This document shows positions 17,406 to 25,962 of a DNA stretch of 40,692 bases, in pieces (within the stretch, counting starts at the first letter, position 1; the number at the start of each line of letters is the position of its first letter). The stretch spans positions 1 to 40,692 of the forward strand of contig JHWW01000020.1 in NCBI GenBank assembly GCA_000621985.1, read 5' to 3'. The position numbers and the translations under genes were made by a program. The notes under the pieces are model-generated. The model had not been told where the DNA came from and did not search any database. It worked only from the letters and a program-made list of their open reading frames with translations. Source of the DNA: Lachnospiraceae bacterium V9D3004. Lineage in GTDB: Bacteria > Bacillota > Clostridia > Lachnospirales > Lachnospiraceae.

Positions 17406-18104
17406 TTAATCAAATTTCATATTATTCAATATCTTATATTTTAGCTCTGCCATATTCCAGTCTTCTATTGTATCAATATCCTGAACTTCCATATCCGTTA
17501 ACACTAAAGGAACTGTTTTTTTACATAACAGAGACTTTTTTGAACAATACTCTTTGGTTTTGAGAAAATAGAACTGTCCGCTGTCATGATAGATCGGTTC
17601 AAGATCCTGACTTCTTTTATATTCATTTTCCGGGTATTGAAAAACAATATTACCATCTCTTATAACAAATGAACGTTGTGGTGGATAGTCATATTTTACA
17701 ACAGGAATAACTTCATCTGCACCCTGATCAATAAGACTATAGGCTTCCTTTAATCTATCTGCACTTATAAACGGTGCTGTTGGATAAATGCAGCAAAACG
17801 ATTCAAACTGCTTACCCATGTTCTCGTACCTTTCAATAACTTCATGCAATACATCATCTGTTGATGCAAAGTCATTACTTGTCTCTTCTGAACGATAGAA
17901 AGGTATGACAGCTCCATATCTCCGCGCTACATCTGCAATCTCCTCGCTGTCTGTCGAAACCATTACTTCATCAAAAACTCCGGACTCCATCGCTGCTTCA
18001 ATACTATACGCAATGATCGGTTTACCACAGAATTCTTTTATATTCTTCTTAGGTATTCTCTTCGAGCCACCTCGCGCGGTAATAATTGCAATACATTTAT
18101 ACAT
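17406..18104 (-). CDS. pseF: Pseudaminic acid cytidylyltransferase (PseF/NeuA family)
   Basis: 232 residues, the normal length. The N-terminal IITARGGSKRIPKKNIKEFCGKPII is the CTP-binding start of CMP-nonulosonate synthetases (motif ARGGSKRIPKKN). TDSEEIA and YHDSGQFYF follow; the last is typical of the PseF branch rather than NeuA. It couples CTP to a nonulosonic acid and releases pyrophosphate, making the donor for Maf. GGAGG lies 6 bases before the ATG. It follows a 224-base gap that holds a strong hairpin and a possible promoter, so it may head its own transcript with PseG copy A. Confidence 0.9.
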   Translation of the reverse strand: MYKCIAIITARGGSKRIPKKNIKEFCGKPIIAYSIEAAMESGVFDEVMVSTDSEEIADVARRYGAVIPFYRSEETSNDFASTDDVLHEVIERYENMGKQFESFCCIYPTAPFISADRLKEAYSLIDQGADEVIPVVKYDYPPQRSFVIRDGNIVFQYPENEYKRSQDLEPIYHDSGQFYFLKTKEYCSKKSLLCKKTVPLVLTDMEVQDIDTIEDWNMAELKYKILNNMKFD

Positions 18105-18147
18105 TATACTCCTCCAAATGTTTTTATATCAATTAAATATGATAACT

Positions 18148-18176
18148 CTGATATACTATTAGCAGCTTCCAGTCAA
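18148..18176 (-). promoter_or_regulatory. Possible promoter upstream of pseF
   Basis: The minus strand reads TTGACT (18171-18176), then 17 bases, then TATCAG (18148-18153; TATATC at 18150-18155 is an alternative). It lies about 45 bases before the pseF start. The pair is reasonable for sigma-A but not strong. Confidence 0.4.
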
Positions 18177-18278
18177 TATTGGCTTTTTGCAGCCTTACAT
18201 TGTCCAAGTGAATAAAATACACACTCCTAACTATATTATCACCTAATGCGTTAAAAATCAATCAACTATTTGTAATAT

Positions 18279-18308
18279 CCCCCTGTGCATACACCGATGT
18301 ACAGGGGG
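18279..18308. terminator. GC-capped 12-bp hairpin without T tract
   Basis: Arms CCCCCTGTGCAT (18279-18290) and ATGTACAGGGGG (18297-18308) pair over all 12 positions (one G-U in RNA) around a 6-base loop. It lies 20 bases past the stop of PseG copy B and well before pseF. No T run follows on either strand. It could be a factor-assisted terminator, a transcript-end stabiliser or an attenuator separating the upstream genes from pseF. Confidence 0.55.
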
Positions 18309-18328
18309 AGTTAACTAACAACGAATAA

Positions 18329-19360
18329 TTATATTAATCCAACAATTTTCTCAGCTATTCTCGCTGCGCCATTACCATCATACAATTCTTTTCCGATATT
18401 TGAATAATGCTCATAATCCAGCTCTCCGTCAATAAATGCACGTACCCTGTCAACTGCTTTAGATACGGTATCATCCGGATCATTACGCATATCCCCGGCA
18501 TATACAATCGCATCATGTTTTAACAATGCATTAACACCGTTTATCTGGTTATCGGCTATTATATAATTAATTACCGGTATTCCCATTGAGCACAGCTCCG
18601 CAACAGTAGTCCCACTCGCAGATACTGCCAGATATGACTCAGCCATAACATTCCAGATATCAGGAACATTGATATAAACCTTCATCCTATCAATATTAGC
18701 ATCTGCCAGTTTTTGCAACTTGTCTATATTATTGCAAAACCTTCCGGCAATAACGTTAATACATACATCTTTACCGATACAAGAAGAATTCAGTAATCCT
18801 TCTGAAATACGGATAAGCGCATTATATGGATCAGACCCACCTGAAGTAACCATTATCTTTTTTTGATCATTTATCCCACGTTTTGTCATTCTGAATTCTC
18901 GTCTTAACGGAGTATACCTGCTTCCCAGAAGATAACTGTCACATGCACATCCCTGATAATTGTCTGAAGATGCATCAATCGAATAATTGATTATTACCGA
19001 TGCAGAATAATCGAAATTCATAATATCATCTATATATACAACCGGAATCATTTTCATTAATTCCTTCATATATACCGGTGTCACCTCATATGAATCGAGC
19101 AACATACATTTAATATCTTTTTCAATTATTATATCTTTTAATAAGCATGTTTCAGAATCTTTATCTGTATAATCATTATTCAGACATATATTTTCATATC
19201 CACGCCCGGTTATAAACTCTTTCGTTTCCGGATCAGATATAATGAAAATGACATCCTCACCTTTATCCTTTAATGCGTCAGCGATTGTCATACATCTCAT
19301 TACATGTCCCATAGATATATGTTCGTTAGCATCTGCTCTGATACCTATCATAGTTCTCAC
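18329..19360 (-). CDS. pseG: PseG-like UDP-sugar hydrolase, copy B
   Basis: 343 residues from GTG 19360, which overlaps the pseH stop (GTGA); ATG 19351, three codons on, is also possible. It opens with GIRADANEHISMGHVMRC, keeping the catalytic His and the PseG N-terminal pattern, and has VSASGTTVAELCSMGIPV in the second lobe. Directly after pseI and pseH, it is the better candidate for the true PseG of this operon. Compared with copy A it differs in the TSGGSDP and LGSRYTPLR stretches, so the two are old paralogues rather than a recent duplication. Confidence 0.85.
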   Translation of the reverse strand: MRTMIGIRADANEHISMGHVMRCMTIADALKDKGEDVIFIISDPETKEFITGRGYENICLNNDYTDKDSETCLLKDIIIEKDIKCMLLDSYEVTPVYMKELMKMIPVVYIDDIMNFDYSASVIINYSIDASSDNYQGCACDSYLLGSRYTPLRREFRMTKRGINDQKKIMVTSGGSDPYNALIRISEGLLNSSCIGKDVCINVIAGRFCNNIDKLQKLADANIDRMKVYINVPDIWNVMAESYLAVSASGTTVAELCSMGIPVINYIIADNQINGVNALLKHDAIVYAGDMRNDPDDTVSKAVDRVRAFIDGELDYEHYSNIGKELYDGNGAARIAEKIVGLI

Positions 19361-19911
19361 TCAATTTCATATTTATTAAAATGATTCTTATTACGGATTA
19401 AATCCCATTCCTCTTTTAAAATACTCATAAGATACAAGTCATAATATTCGCCGTTTTTTCTGATAGCCTGCCTTGCTATGCCTTCAACAGTTGCTCCAAT
19501 TCTTTTCATCCATCGAACCTGGTTCATATTATTACTCATGATCTCAAATGCACTCTTATTTACATTTAATACACTGAAAGCGTAATCGTACAGATTCATA
19601 TTTACGTCAACAATATTCTGAAGGCTGCGTCCCTCTTTTTCCGCTATATATCCTCCCGAGTGAATAATACTGTTTTCCTTATCCCAATCCACCAGACATA
19701 TAAGACCAACAGGCATTCCGTCAAGATCGATGATTCGATAAAATGAATCCTTATCTTTACTGATCTTTTCAAACCATTTTTTCTGTTCCTCAATAGTCAG
19801 CTTCGGATCTGTATACATGAATTTAGTGATATCGGGTCTCATACGCCATTCCATTATTGTTTCAAGATCAGATTCCCTAATTTTACGAAAACATCTTTTT
19901 ACATTTTCCAT
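19357..19911 (-). CDS. pseH: UDP-amino-sugar N-acetyltransferase PseH
   Basis: 184 residues from ATG 19911 (AAAGG 10 bases upstream; the TTG at 19929 has no better site). GNAT fold of the RimJ/RimL type, with MEWRMRPDITKFMYTD near the start, which is very close to known PseH proteins, and IHSGGYIAEKEGRS at the acetyl-CoA loop. PseH acetylates the 4-amino group of UDP-4-amino-4,6-dideoxy-N-acetyl-altrosamine. It lies between pseI and PseG copy B in a tight run. The acyl donor may not be acetyl-CoA here, given the acyl-processing genes next door; that is inference. Confidence 0.87.
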   Translation of the reverse strand: MENVKRCFRKIRESDLETIMEWRMRPDITKFMYTDPKLTIEEQKKWFEKISKDKDSFYRIIDLDGMPVGLICLVDWDKENSIIHSGGYIAEKEGRSLQNIVDVNMNLYDYAFSVLNVNKSAFEIMSNNMNQVRWMKRIGATVEGIARQAIRKNGEYYDLYLMSILKEEWDLIRNKNHFNKYEIE

Positions 19912-19940
19912 AGTTCCTGAACCTTTCAATAGGTAATATA

Positions 19941-20972
19941 TTACATGATTTCTTCCGGTCTTATAGGATCCCCAAACTCATAATCACACTTTGCTTTTTC
20001 ACCAATCAGCTGATAATAATACTTGGGCTTTATACCTATTGCCGGCCTGACACTTTTGATATTATCAACGCTGAACACATCTCCTTTTTTTATACTGCTT
20101 ACCGCAACAAGGGATCTGCGTCCGTTTAATCCGCTCTTCTCGTTTTCCGTAAGGTCATATGTCGGCCTTCCAACAGCCTTTACAGCGTTATGAACATCTT
20201 CAACCATCTGTGCAAATTCAGTCATTTCCATTGAAAAACCTGAATCAGCACTTTCCATATCTCTACTCAGACATACATGCTTTTCAATTACTTTAGCCCC
20301 ATATCCCACTGCAAGAACCGGAGCTACCGAGCCAAATGAATGATCCGACAACCCAATCACTTTGTTGAATCTCTTTTCCATGTCTGAAATAACGGAAAGA
20401 TTAAGATCTTCATATTTTGCGGGATATTGACTGCAGCACTTTAAAAGTATTACATCTTCATTGCCATTCCTCGAACATGCAGCCAAAGCCTCATTAATCT
20501 CTTCAATATTTCCCATACCACATGACATGATAATAGGTTTATGCTTACTTGCAACATACTCAATAAGCGGAATATCAACCAGTTCAAAAGAGGCGATCTT
20601 ATAGAAACCAACGTCTAAATTTTCCAGGAAATCAACAGCCGTCCTGTCAAATGGCGTTGAAAGAAAATCAACTCCTACAGAAAGGCATTTATCTCTCAAC
20701 TTGTCCTGCCATTCCCATGGAGTGAATGCTTCTTTATATAAATTATAAAATGTATATCCATCCCACAATCCACCTTTAATCCTGTAAGGTTCCTTATCAC
20801 AATCAATTGTAAGGGTATCAGCCGTATATGTCTGAATCTTAACGCAATCAGCTCCGGCTTTTGCCGCCTCTTCAATGATCTTATATGCATTTTCAATTTT
20901 ACCGGCATGATTTGCTGACATTTCAGCTATAACATACACATCATTTTTAATCTTTTCAAATAAACTAATCAT
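19941..20972 (-). CDS. pseI: Pseudaminic acid synthase
   Basis: 343 residues from ATG 20972 (AAGGGG 9 bases upstream). NeuB-type TIM barrel: VIAEMSANHAG near the N-terminus, ADCVKIQTYTADT, FLSTPFD, GLSDHSFG and VIEKHVCLSRDMES. A C-terminal SAF (antifreeze-like) domain begins near RRSLVAVSSIKKGD. The KGGLWDGYTFYNLYKEA stretch is characteristic of PseI rather than NeuB or LegI. It condenses the 6-deoxy-altrose derivative with phosphoenolpyruvate to a nonulosonic acid. It begins within a few bases of the stop of the acyl ligase gene, which places the two on one transcript. Confidence 0.93.
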   Translation of the reverse strand: MISLFEKIKNDVYVIAEMSANHAGKIENAYKIIEEAAKAGADCVKIQTYTADTLTIDCDKEPYRIKGGLWDGYTFYNLYKEAFTPWEWQDKLRDKCLSVGVDFLSTPFDRTAVDFLENLDVGFYKIASFELVDIPLIEYVASKHKPIIMSCGMGNIEEINEALAACSRNGNEDVILLKCCSQYPAKYEDLNLSVISDMEKRFNKVIGLSDHSFGSVAPVLAVGYGAKVIEKHVCLSRDMESADSGFSMEMTEFAQMVEDVHNAVKAVGRPTYDLTENEKSGLNGRRSLVAVSSIKKGDVFSVDNIKSVRPAIGIKPKYYYQLIGEKAKCDYEFGDPIRPEEIM

Positions 20973-20989
20973 TAACATGTTCCCCTTAT

Positions 20990-22399
20990 TCAAAGATTCT
21001 TATACAACTTCTTTCCTGATTCATTCTTTGGGATAAACTCAATATAGTTAACTTCAAACGCTTTCCTGTTAAGCCCGGTTTTTTCCGATATATAATTCAA
21101 TACAGAATCTTCAATACCTTTTGATGTAACAAATATTCTCATATGATCATCCTCGCCAACACAGGCACACTCCACATCTTCATATTCACTCTGGATTAAA
21201 CGTTCACATTCATCAAGATTCACACGATTACCGTATATTTTTAAGAAACGTTTTTTCCTTCCCACAATATAATAATATCCTTCAGCATCGCGCTTTGCCA
21301 TATCTCCTGTTACAAGCGTACCATGGCGCTCATCACCTTTAGCCAGATCTGCCTTGCACTCTGCATAACCAAGCGTTACATTAGGTCCCTTATACACCAA
21401 TTCTCCAATTGTGTCCGCTTCATCAATCTCATTCCCCTCAACATCAATCAAAGAGAATTCACCCCCGGGAATAGCAATCCCCATGCTACCATATTTTTCC
21501 AATGATTTTTCATACGGAAGATATGACATCCTTGCAGTTGCTTCTGTCTGACCATACATAACATAAAATCTCACATTGTTTTCCAAAGCATACTCAGCAA
21601 ACTCCTTATGAAGCTCAGGTAGCAGTTTTCCTCCTGCCTGCGTCATATACCTTAACGAAGGCAACTTCATCCTGAAGAATCTGAGTTTCTTCAATATCTC
21701 ATAAGTATACGGAACCCCGACAATAGATGTTGCCTGTTTCTCCCTGAAAAAATTCCAGAACGGTCTCTGAGTATAACCGCTTTCTGTCATAAGAATTGTT
21801 GCGCCACATAATAGATGACTATTGATCACCGACAATCCATATGTATAATTCATCGGGAGCATGGTGATGGGGCGTTCTGAACTATCGATCTCCAAATACT
21901 CAACTATAGATTTTGCATTGGCAATGATATTATTATAACTCTGACGAACGAGCTTCGGACTTCCGGTAGAACCGGAAGTAGTCAACAGTAAAGCAAGATC
22001 ATCAAACAATTTGGCCTTTTCTTCAGAATAACGCAACAACGAATAATCATCAAAACTGTAAAGACTGATATTATTATTCTTTAACTCTCCGAATCGGTCA
22101 TTGATACCCTCAGGACACCATATATAATTGGGTTTATATGTCTCCAGAAGATATCCAAGCAATTCCTCATCCAGTTCAGCAGACAACAACAACGGAACAT
22201 TTTCGGAGCCAAGCATACTTACATATCCGACAAGAGATGCAATAACGTTACGACACAATATGAATACAAGATTTCTGGTGCCAATAACATTTTTTATATC
22301 ATTTACTGTCTGTATTAATTCACCATAAGTTATTGTTTTCCCGTCATCAGATATTGCCGCCAATCGATCTGCATCTTTTTTTTCAATATTAAAAAACAC
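20990..22399 (-). CDS. AMP-forming acyl-CoA synthetase/acyl-ACP ligase (ANL family)
   Basis: 469 residues, short for the family. P-loop-like LLTTSGSTGSPK (about 138-149), YGQTEA (282-287), TGD (364-366), GRKKRFLKIYG hinge and a C-terminal catalytic Lys in NESGKKLYKNL are all present, so it should be active. ANL enzymes make an acyl-adenylate and pass the acyl group to CoA or a carrier protein. It sits in a run with LuxE, LuxC and an acyl carrier protein, directly before pseI. I infer that it loads a short or hydroxylated acid on the nearby carrier protein or CoA for use in glycan building. The acid cannot be read from the sequence. Confidence 0.82.
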   Translation of the reverse strand: MFFNIEKKDADRLAAISDDGKTITYGELIQTVNDIKNVIGTRNLVFILCRNVIASLVGYVSMLGSENVPLLLSAELDEELLGYLLETYKPNYIWCPEGINDRFGELKNNNISLYSFDDYSLLRYSEEKAKLFDDLALLLTTSGSTGSPKLVRQSYNNIIANAKSIVEYLEIDSSERPITMLPMNYTYGLSVINSHLLCGATILMTESGYTQRPFWNFFREKQATSIVGVPYTYEILKKLRFFRMKLPSLRYMTQAGGKLLPELHKEFAEYALENNVRFYVMYGQTEATARMSYLPYEKSLEKYGSMGIAIPGGEFSLIDVEGNEIDEADTIGELVYKGPNVTLGYAECKADLAKGDERHGTLVTGDMAKRDAEGYYYIVGRKKRFLKIYGNRVNLDECERLIQSEYEDVECACVGEDDHMRIFVTSKGIEDSVLNYISEKTGLNRKAFEVNYIEFIPKNESGKKLYKNL

Positions 22400-22415
22400 T
22401 GATCATACCTTCTTT

Positions 22416-23492
22416 CTATTTCTTTTCAAACGTGTCACTGCAACCCCTTACTTCAGCATTCTTCATTCGTCCATATATCTCAATATACTTTCCTTTTCTT
22501 CCACATGGGCAATCATCTTCACCTAATACACAGCCCATATCTTCCGTCAATATTGAATGCCCCGGATATGACCATGGAAGTGAAGATAATACCTGAACTG
22601 CCCCTCTTTTGCCATTCTCACATACCGAGAAATCCTTCATATCTCTTATTATAACATCCGAAAAAACACTCGCATGCAAATGACCGCATTCGCATTCCAT
22701 ATATATACAACCGGTCTGTTCAACCATTCCGTAATAATCGTGGACGCTTTTTATTCCACACACTTCATTAAGCCCTGACTTGAATTCTTCTTTTGATACA
22801 GCTTCATTGATCAGCTTCTTCCAGCCGCCTCCATGTATCATTACACCATTTTCCAAAGGAAGATATTCACCGATATCTTTTAACTTTTTATAAAAATACT
22901 GCCATATCATATATGTAAAACCAAACAAGAATATGGTCTGTCCAGAATACTTCTCAAGAAACTGTCTGATCTCATCAATATTAAGTTCCATATCATCTGT
23001 AAATGCATATATTTTCTTAGAACCAAATAAAGAGAAACCGAGAATTCCCGCTCCTCTTGCCGAGAACATATTACGATTCTTAAGAACCGACGGACAGTCC
23101 AGTATTATCATCGGCATCCTTGAATTGCCTGTATATTCAGACACGATCCTTGTAAGAACTTTTTGCTGCATACCGGCAGTCTGCCTATCAAGAAATATCT
23201 TAGAAACCTGCTGTCCTGTAGTTCCTGAAGAAGTCATTGTCTTAAAAATATCTTCATCCGGCACACATTTCAGTTCCATTTGCTTAAATATCTTAACCGG
23301 CAAGAAAGGAATATCATCCAAAGAGTCATATTTTGTTCTGCCATTATGAAGTACGTCAATGAAACGCCTGTATTCCGAACAATCATTATAATAATGATCA
23401 GTAAGCTCATTAAGTCTTTCAAGAAGCAGGCTGTTCTTCTCAGTATGAGCATCAGTGTATGGATTTCTGTCAAGCATGGTATCTAATATCAT
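22416..23492 (-). CDS. LuxE-type acyl-protein synthetase, copy A
   Basis: About 358 residues from ATG 23492; TTG 23504 is an alternative, directly after GGGGAG. LuxE domain: adenylate-binding TSSGTTGQQVSK near residue 90, GGGWKK in the middle, YGMVEQTGCIY, a Cys pair ECECGH and DDCPCGRKGKY, and a conserved RGCSDT at the C-terminus. In bacterial luciferase systems LuxE activates a fatty acid with ATP, holds it on a C-terminal Cys and hands it to LuxC. The Cys in RGCSDT, shared with copy B, is the likely acceptor. No luxA, luxB or luxD is present, so light production is not its role. Confidence 0.87.
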   Translation of the reverse strand: MILDTMLDRNPYTDAHTEKNSLLLERLNELTDHYYNDCSEYRRFIDVLHNGRTKYDSLDDIPFLPVKIFKQMELKCVPDEDIFKTMTSSGTTGQQVSKIFLDRQTAGMQQKVLTRIVSEYTGNSRMPMIILDCPSVLKNRNMFSARGAGILGFSLFGSKKIYAFTDDMELNIDEIRQFLEKYSGQTIFLFGFTYMIWQYFYKKLKDIGEYLPLENGVMIHGGGWKKLINEAVSKEEFKSGLNEVCGIKSVHDYYGMVEQTGCIYMECECGHLHASVFSDVIIRDMKDFSVCENGKRGAVQVLSSLPWSYPGHSILTEDMGCVLGEDDCPCGRKGKYIEIYGRMKNAEVRGCSDTFEKK

Positions 23493-23576
23493 TCCGGACC
23501 ACAACTCCCCTATTTACTTACATTTTTGAAATGTACATATCTTCACTTTACCTACATTCTAATAAAGAATTAATTT

Positions 23577-24845
23577 TCAATTAACAATCCTGCTCATAGA
23601 TCCTATCAAATCGTATCCATCCCATATCACATCTATGTCCAGTGTTTTTCCGAAATCAACAACCCTGTCAATTCCTCTGAAACTATTATTAATTACATAA
23701 TCCCTGACTTTATCTTCCGATATGCCACATACAGCACATGTCTGAACCTTAGTATCAGATAAAACTGCTATATCTTCAAGCGAATTAATTGTACAATCGT
23801 AAAACAATCCATATCTTCCACGGCAGCTGTTTACCACATCCGAAGGGATCGTATCAAGCTTACAAACGTATAGTAGATTATCATACCTTTTTACTTCTGA
23901 TATTATACAATTCCTTGAAGAGTTATCGTCACTCATTATCATCTCACACAAGTCGGCATACTTCCCGCTCACCTTGATATCTGCCAGATCATACTTAACA
24001 GCAGTCTTGGCAACGCTTGTCCAGAATCTCTCCCTGGCATAATCTGTTTGGTCACACTCTGTACTGACCGCTTCCGCATTTACACAATCTGTTGCATCCT
24101 CGCATGTCTTATTCCCAGATTTAATAAAACATATCAAATGTGGTGTAGAACATGCATTCTGATCCATAAGATATGTATCATTATAGAAGCCTTCAGCCAG
24201 TTTATCCAACTCCTCGTCTGACATCTCAAGAATAGTATCTGCATCAACAATTCCAAACGAATACCTGTCTGCAAAAGTAATCTCCGTACTTCTTACCGGC
24301 AGTTCTATACTTCTGATATCACGAATCGTGTTGTCGCCGCCCCATATTACCCTGACATCACACATTGAAGAGAATTCTTCAGTACATGCCCTCTCAGACC
24401 GATCATATCTTACAAATGAAGTCATATTATATATATCCTTATATTCCTCTTCCTTAATGACATCATTCATTATTCTAAGCATACAGTTGATCTGTGGAAA
24501 TTCCTTAGAAGGTATACGCACTATATTAGAATTCCCTGCAAGAAGTCCGAAGGCATAGGTAAACATACAGTTTACAGGCACATTAGACGGAGCTATGTGA
24601 AATACAAGTCCTCTGCCCATGTGTATCTGATTATCAAACCTGCTTATGTAATCCTCTTTTTTCTTCCGTATGTTTGACTTCCTGGCCCAGAATGCAAATG
24701 TCACAACATCCGGGTAAGTTTTTGCCTCAGAGTCGCGAAGAATAGCAGTGGAATATGAATTTAAAAAATCACATACCTGTTCAGAATATACAGGCAACAC
24801 TTTCTTATATAGCTGTCTATTATCGTTTCCACACAAATACTCCAT
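23577..24845 (-). CDS. LuxC-type acyl-CoA/acyl-enzyme reductase, copy A
   Basis: 422 residues from ATG 24845 (GGAGAGG 5 bases upstream). Aldehyde-dehydrogenase-like fold: HIAPSNVPVN (about 83-92) in the nucleotide-binding part, RVIWGGDNTIR, and DQNACSTP with the catalytic Cys at about 232. LuxC reduces a Cys-bound acyl group to the aldehyde with NADPH. Against copy B it carries an extra ~20-residue insert (about 246-268) with three Cys and several acidic residues just after the active site. It is followed by its LuxE partner in the order LuxC-LuxE, the reverse of the other pair. The product aldehyde is unknown. Confidence 0.86.
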   Translation of the reverse strand: MEYLCGNDNRQLYKKVLPVYSEQVCDFLNSYSTAILRDSEAKTYPDVVTFAFWARKSNIRKKKEDYISRFDNQIHMGRGLVFHIAPSNVPVNCMFTYAFGLLAGNSNIVRIPSKEFPQINCMLRIMNDVIKEEEYKDIYNMTSFVRYDRSERACTEEFSSMCDVRVIWGGDNTIRDIRSIELPVRSTEITFADRYSFGIVDADTILEMSDEELDKLAEGFYNDTYLMDQNACSTPHLICFIKSGNKTCEDATDCVNAEAVSTECDQTDYARERFWTSVAKTAVKYDLADIKVSGKYADLCEMIMSDDNSSRNCIISEVKRYDNLLYVCKLDTIPSDVVNSCRGRYGLFYDCTINSLEDIAVLSDTKVQTCAVCGISEDKVRDYVINNSFRGIDRVVDFGKTLDIDVIWDGYDLIGSMSRIVN

Positions 24846-24851
24846 AAACAC

Positions 24852-24884
24852 CTCTCCATTCTCCCCTGTTTCAAGTAAGGAGAG
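24852..24884 (-). promoter_or_regulatory. Hairpin that could mask the LuxC copy A ribosome site
   Basis: On the minus strand CTCTCC (24879-24884) is complementary to GGAGAG (24852-24857), which is the ribosome site of the LuxC gene starting at 24845. The loop is 21 bases. A short GC stem lies just upstream (TCCC-GGA-GGGA). Pairing would hide the ribosome site; the stem is only 6 bp, so significance is uncertain. Confidence 0.35.
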
Positions 24885-24950
24885 TATAATAATCCCTCCG
24901 GGATATAATAACCAAAGCGTGTTTGAAAAAAGCTTTATTCAAGATTGTGA

Positions 24951-25190
24951 TTAAAACTCGATATCATAATTAGCAGAAAGTATTTCCTTTCCCTTTTCAT
25001 AGGAACTCAAATCAATAATATCGTCAGTATCCATCATAATATCAAATGCATCTTCAATCGCAGCTATCAAAGTCATATGTCCTACTGAATCCCAATTTGC
25101 TATCTGCTGATATTCAAGTCCTTCCAACTGCTCTTTGGCTACCTCCAAAGTTTCAATAAATGCCTGATTATACTTTTCCAAATTTGTCAT
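24951..25190 (-). CDS. Acyl carrier protein
   Basis: 79 residues from ATG 25190, set by GGAGG 8 bases upstream. It is acidic, helical and carries NWDSVGHMTLIAAIED, where the Ser (about residue 35) is the phosphopantetheine site (DSV in place of the usual DSL). The C-terminal half (DIIDLSSYEKGKEIL) is as in other carrier proteins of glycosylation clusters. It is unlikely to be the housekeeping AcpP, since no fatty-acid synthesis genes are near. It probably carries the acyl or ketoacyl intermediate handled by the LuxC, SDR and ligase genes around it. The SDR gene upstream ends at 25213, 22 bases before this start. Confidence 0.87.
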   Translation of the reverse strand: MTNLEKYNQAFIETLEVAKEQLEGLEYQQIANWDSVGHMTLIAAIEDAFDIMMDTDDIIDLSSYEKGKEILSANYDIEF

Positions 25191-25212
25191 TTTCATGTCC
25201 TCCATTATATGA

Positions 25213-25962
25213 TTATTTATGACCGCCATTTATAGTTATAACAGTCCCATTTATTATATTCATATCATCTGATAGCATATTAATAACAACATCTGCTATT
25301 TCAGATGGTTCAATCTTCCTTCCTAATGCTGTATGCCTGATCGGCTCCTTGGGATCGCTTCCTTCAAAAACCTTACTCATATCAGTATTAATAAGCCCCG
25401 GCGCAATGGCATTAACTGTTACACCATACTTCATAGTCTCTGCTGCAAATGATTTTGTGAAAGCAACCAGTGCAGCTTTTGATGAACCATATACAGCATT
25501 TCCCTCGTATACCTCTTCTGCTGCAGTCGAGGCAACATTAACGATTCTCCCTGATTGCTGCCTGCTCATATTGCGCATTACAAGTTGAGAGAAAATCATA
25601 GGCGCAATAACATTAACCATGTACAGCTGTTTAACAAATTCCATTTTTGTAAGCTGGAATAATCCCATATGTGCAATACCGGCATTATTAATTAATATAT
25701 CGATAGATTTCTTTTGAGAATTAATATGTTTATAAGCATTCTTTATACTATCTTCAGACGCAAGATCTGCAATAACATTCTCTATTGTTATATCGTATTC
25801 TTCTTCCAGTCCGGTAATATATTCCCTAAACTCTTCCCGGTCAGATCTGGTTATCGCCCATATACTGCATCCCTCCATTGCAAAGGCTTTTACAAAAGCT
25901 TTTCCAAGCCCTCTGCCTGCTCCGGTAATAATCGCGTTCTTCCCTTCTAATCTTCTCATCAT
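25213..25962 (-). CDS. Short-chain dehydrogenase/reductase, copy A
   Basis: 249 residues. Cofactor loop TGAGRGLG (about 13-20), NNAG (92-95), catalytic Ser about 145, Tyr 158 and Lys 162 in the YGSSK motif, and GLINTDM near the C-terminus. It is FabG-like in layout, and the position directly before the carrier protein gene fits reduction of a 3-ketoacyl or hydroxyketone intermediate with NAD(P)H. Its start overlaps the end of LuxC copy B by 4 bases. A related SDR (30029-30775) lies 4 kb upstream; the two share the early WA-TR and GRGLGK/NRGIGR patterns and may be paralogues. Confidence 0.88.
   Translation of the reverse strand: MMRRLEGKNAIITGAGRGLGKAFVKAFAMEGCSIWAITRSDREEFREYITGLEEEYDITIENVIADLASEDSIKNAYKHINSQKKSIDILINNAGIAHMGLFQLTKMEFVKQLYMVNVIAPMIFSQLVMRNMSRQQSGRIVNVASTAAEEVYEGNAVYGSSKAALVAFTKSFAAETMKYGVTVNAIAPGLINTDMSKVFEGSDPKEPIRHTALGRKIEPSEIADVVINMLSDDMNIINGTVITINGGHK

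Noticed and set aside
24951-25190. Housekeeping AcpP
   Set aside because: No fab or plsX genes are adjacent, and the motif is DSV rather than DSL; a dedicated carrier is more likely, though the genome was not available to confirm it.
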